Assembly: GCA_000277445.1 (NCBI GenBank)
Contig: AJWJ01000156.1
Coordinates: forward strand, 1-43,641
Length of the DNA: 43,641 nucleotides
Origin: Polysphondylium violaceum
Taxonomy: Eukaryota > Evosea > Eumycetozoa > Dictyosteliales > Dictyosteliaceae
Reading direction: 5' to 3'
The notes under the pieces were generated by a model. It saw nothing but the letters and a program-made list of their open reading frames with translations, was not told where the DNA came from and ran no database searches. Below are positions 42,352 to 43,641 of this stretch, in pieces (position 1 is the stretch's first letter; each line of letters starts with the position of its first letter). The translations under genes were made by a program, and so were the position numbers.

Positions 42352-43641
42352 TTTTTAAGTGTATACAATTGACGTTTTTTCAAGGGTCGGAGGTTTGTTA
42401 TTCAGGTTGAACAATATTGTTATATTTATAATTTTGAATTTTGAGATTAAACTAGGCATAAACTAGCAATAAAATACTATTTGTTTTTGGATTTGTTAAG
42501 ATATTTCTTTTTCTTTTCTTTTAGAAATTCTTGGTTTTTTTTTCTTTACGTTTTGATTGATGTATGAGAAAAAAAAAAGTAATTAAAAAAGATTGAAAAA
42601 AAAATAAAGAGGTGGAGATAATATGTATATATAAATAAATTTAAACTATAGGTAGGAAAAAAGGTACAATGTCTAATGAAATTGAAAGAAATTTAGTATT
42701 TATATCAATATTGTATAGTTTTAAAAGAAGGAAGAAGAAGAAGATGTAGTATGTATGAATGTAGGATGTTGTATAGTTGTTGTGGTAGTTTTATGAAAAT
42801 AAGATGATTTTTAATACACAAAAAGCTCAATTATTGCTGAAAACTGACCATATTCTAAATTGATATGATTTATCACCAGTTATATAGCTATTATTGAAAT
42901 TTAAAACCATTGGTTAAGGTTATACGAATGTGTAGTGTTTGTGTGTGTATTTGAATGTATGTCTAACTTTGACAATGTAGTAATAATATGTTTGTTTATC
43001 GTCAATGAAAGTAAGTGTGAATAAATAGTTTTAAAAAAAAAGGAAAATATAGAGAGAATAGGAAACTTTGTTGTTGTTTATGAATGTGTGTGAAAATAAT
43101 AATAATAAATTTGGAAAGGGGATTAATTAAATTTTTTTAAAAAATAAATTAAAAAAATTAAAAAAAAAAAATAGGAAAAAGTGTATAAAATGATTTTTTA
43201 TATTTTTCAAAAAAATAGATCGTTAAAAATGAGAGATAGTGTAGAATGGAGGTCCTCTATACCAGTTTTAGGAAATAATGAATAAATGAATGAGAGAGAG
43301 AAAGAGAAAGAGAGAGATAAGAGTGAACGAGAGATTAGAGTAAGGACAACACTACTATAGTGCTATCTCTTTAGGTTGATGAAAGTGTGTATTTTGTGTA
43401 CACAAAAAAACGAAAGGTGTGTGGTAAAAATTGTGTGAGTTTCTGAAAAAAAGATGTGTGAAAAACGAGATAAGAGAGAAAGAGAATACTCAACATACAC
43501 AACAAGATTATGTTATTATTATATGGTATATACTTTTTTTAAATGAACAGCAACACAGTATAATGCTTACGAAAAATGTAATTTTTTAAAATAGAAAAAA
43601 AAAAAAAATTTGGATGGGGATGGATGTATTTTTTTTTTTTT
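42352..43641. other. Long non-coding end of the window
   Basis: 1.29 kb without a convincing ORF. The part next to 42351 is the eIF5 upstream region. Low-complexity tracts include GAA repeats near 42728-42742, GA/GAAA repeats at about 43288-43345, and A/T runs near 43130-43180 and 43595-43610. A perfect 16-base palindrome lies at 43392-43407. The remainder may be leader or promoter sequence of a gene beyond the window. Confidence 0.4.
43285..43345 (+). repeat. GA-rich microsatellite
   Basis: Purine tract built of GAGA and GAAAGA units with a few interruptions. No coding potential. Confidence 0.7.

Noticed and set aside
43374-43447. C/D-box snoRNA candidate (TTGATGA ... CTGA)
   Set aside because: The C-box purine is missing, there is no terminal stem and no internal C'/D' pair.
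1-43641. CRISPR array, rRNA or intact transposable element
   Set aside because: Only microsatellites and homopolymer runs were found; no regularly spaced repeats, terminal repeats with a transposase, or rRNA-like sequence.

Overview
The window looks like chromosomal DNA of a social amoeba (Dictyostelia). Intergenic DNA is very AT-rich with long A and T runs. Introns are short (mostly 55-120 bp) with GTAAGT/GTATGT donors and ATAG-type acceptors. Proteins carry Asn, Ser/Thr and Lys/Glu low-complexity tracts. Ankyrin-type paralogues stand in tandem. Coding DNA is less AT-biased than I would expect for D. discoideum, so a group 1 or 2 species (Cavenderia- or Heterostelium-like) is my guess. That placement is inference.

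Layout. 287-748: atg8 (+). 1187-9512: four ankyrin-like family genes, three tandem on minus and a more distant one diverging on plus; each minus gene has a short first exon that completes its head module. 9961-21663: a full-length VPS13 lipid-transfer protein. 21848-24909: a protein with a C-terminal tandem BRCT pair resembling 53BP1/Crb2. 25155-25745: a Tim17/22/23-like membrane protein. 26536-26982: ELOF1 in three small exons. 27335-27405: tRNA-Thr(AGT). 27597-28859: a disrupted secreted/GPI-type protein gene. 29469-30473: a papain-family protease. 31413-33037: PheRS alpha. 33984-36690: V-ATPase subunit A, apparently with an ATG-only first exon. 37032-37721: an H2B-H2A fused histone. 37981-38460: a DUF1348 (NTF2-fold) protein. 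About 38600-38900: a degenerate coding patch. 39135-39687: Pcc1/LAGE3 of KEOPS. 39855-40876: an ALKBH6-like dioxygenase. 41137-42351: eIF5. The last 1.3 kb is non-coding.

Most genes are unrelated housekeeping loci (autophagy, translation, tRNA modification, proton pumping, transcription elongation, lipid transport). The accessory parts are the ankyrin cluster and the broken secreted-protein gene. The most unusual object is the histone doublet. Its downstream exon restores a complete H2A fold fused behind an H2B fold, in the same order as the histone doublets of Marseilleviridae. Two otherwise intact long genes (VPS13, BRCT) each show one frame change inside an A-rich tract, which may be an assembly artefact.
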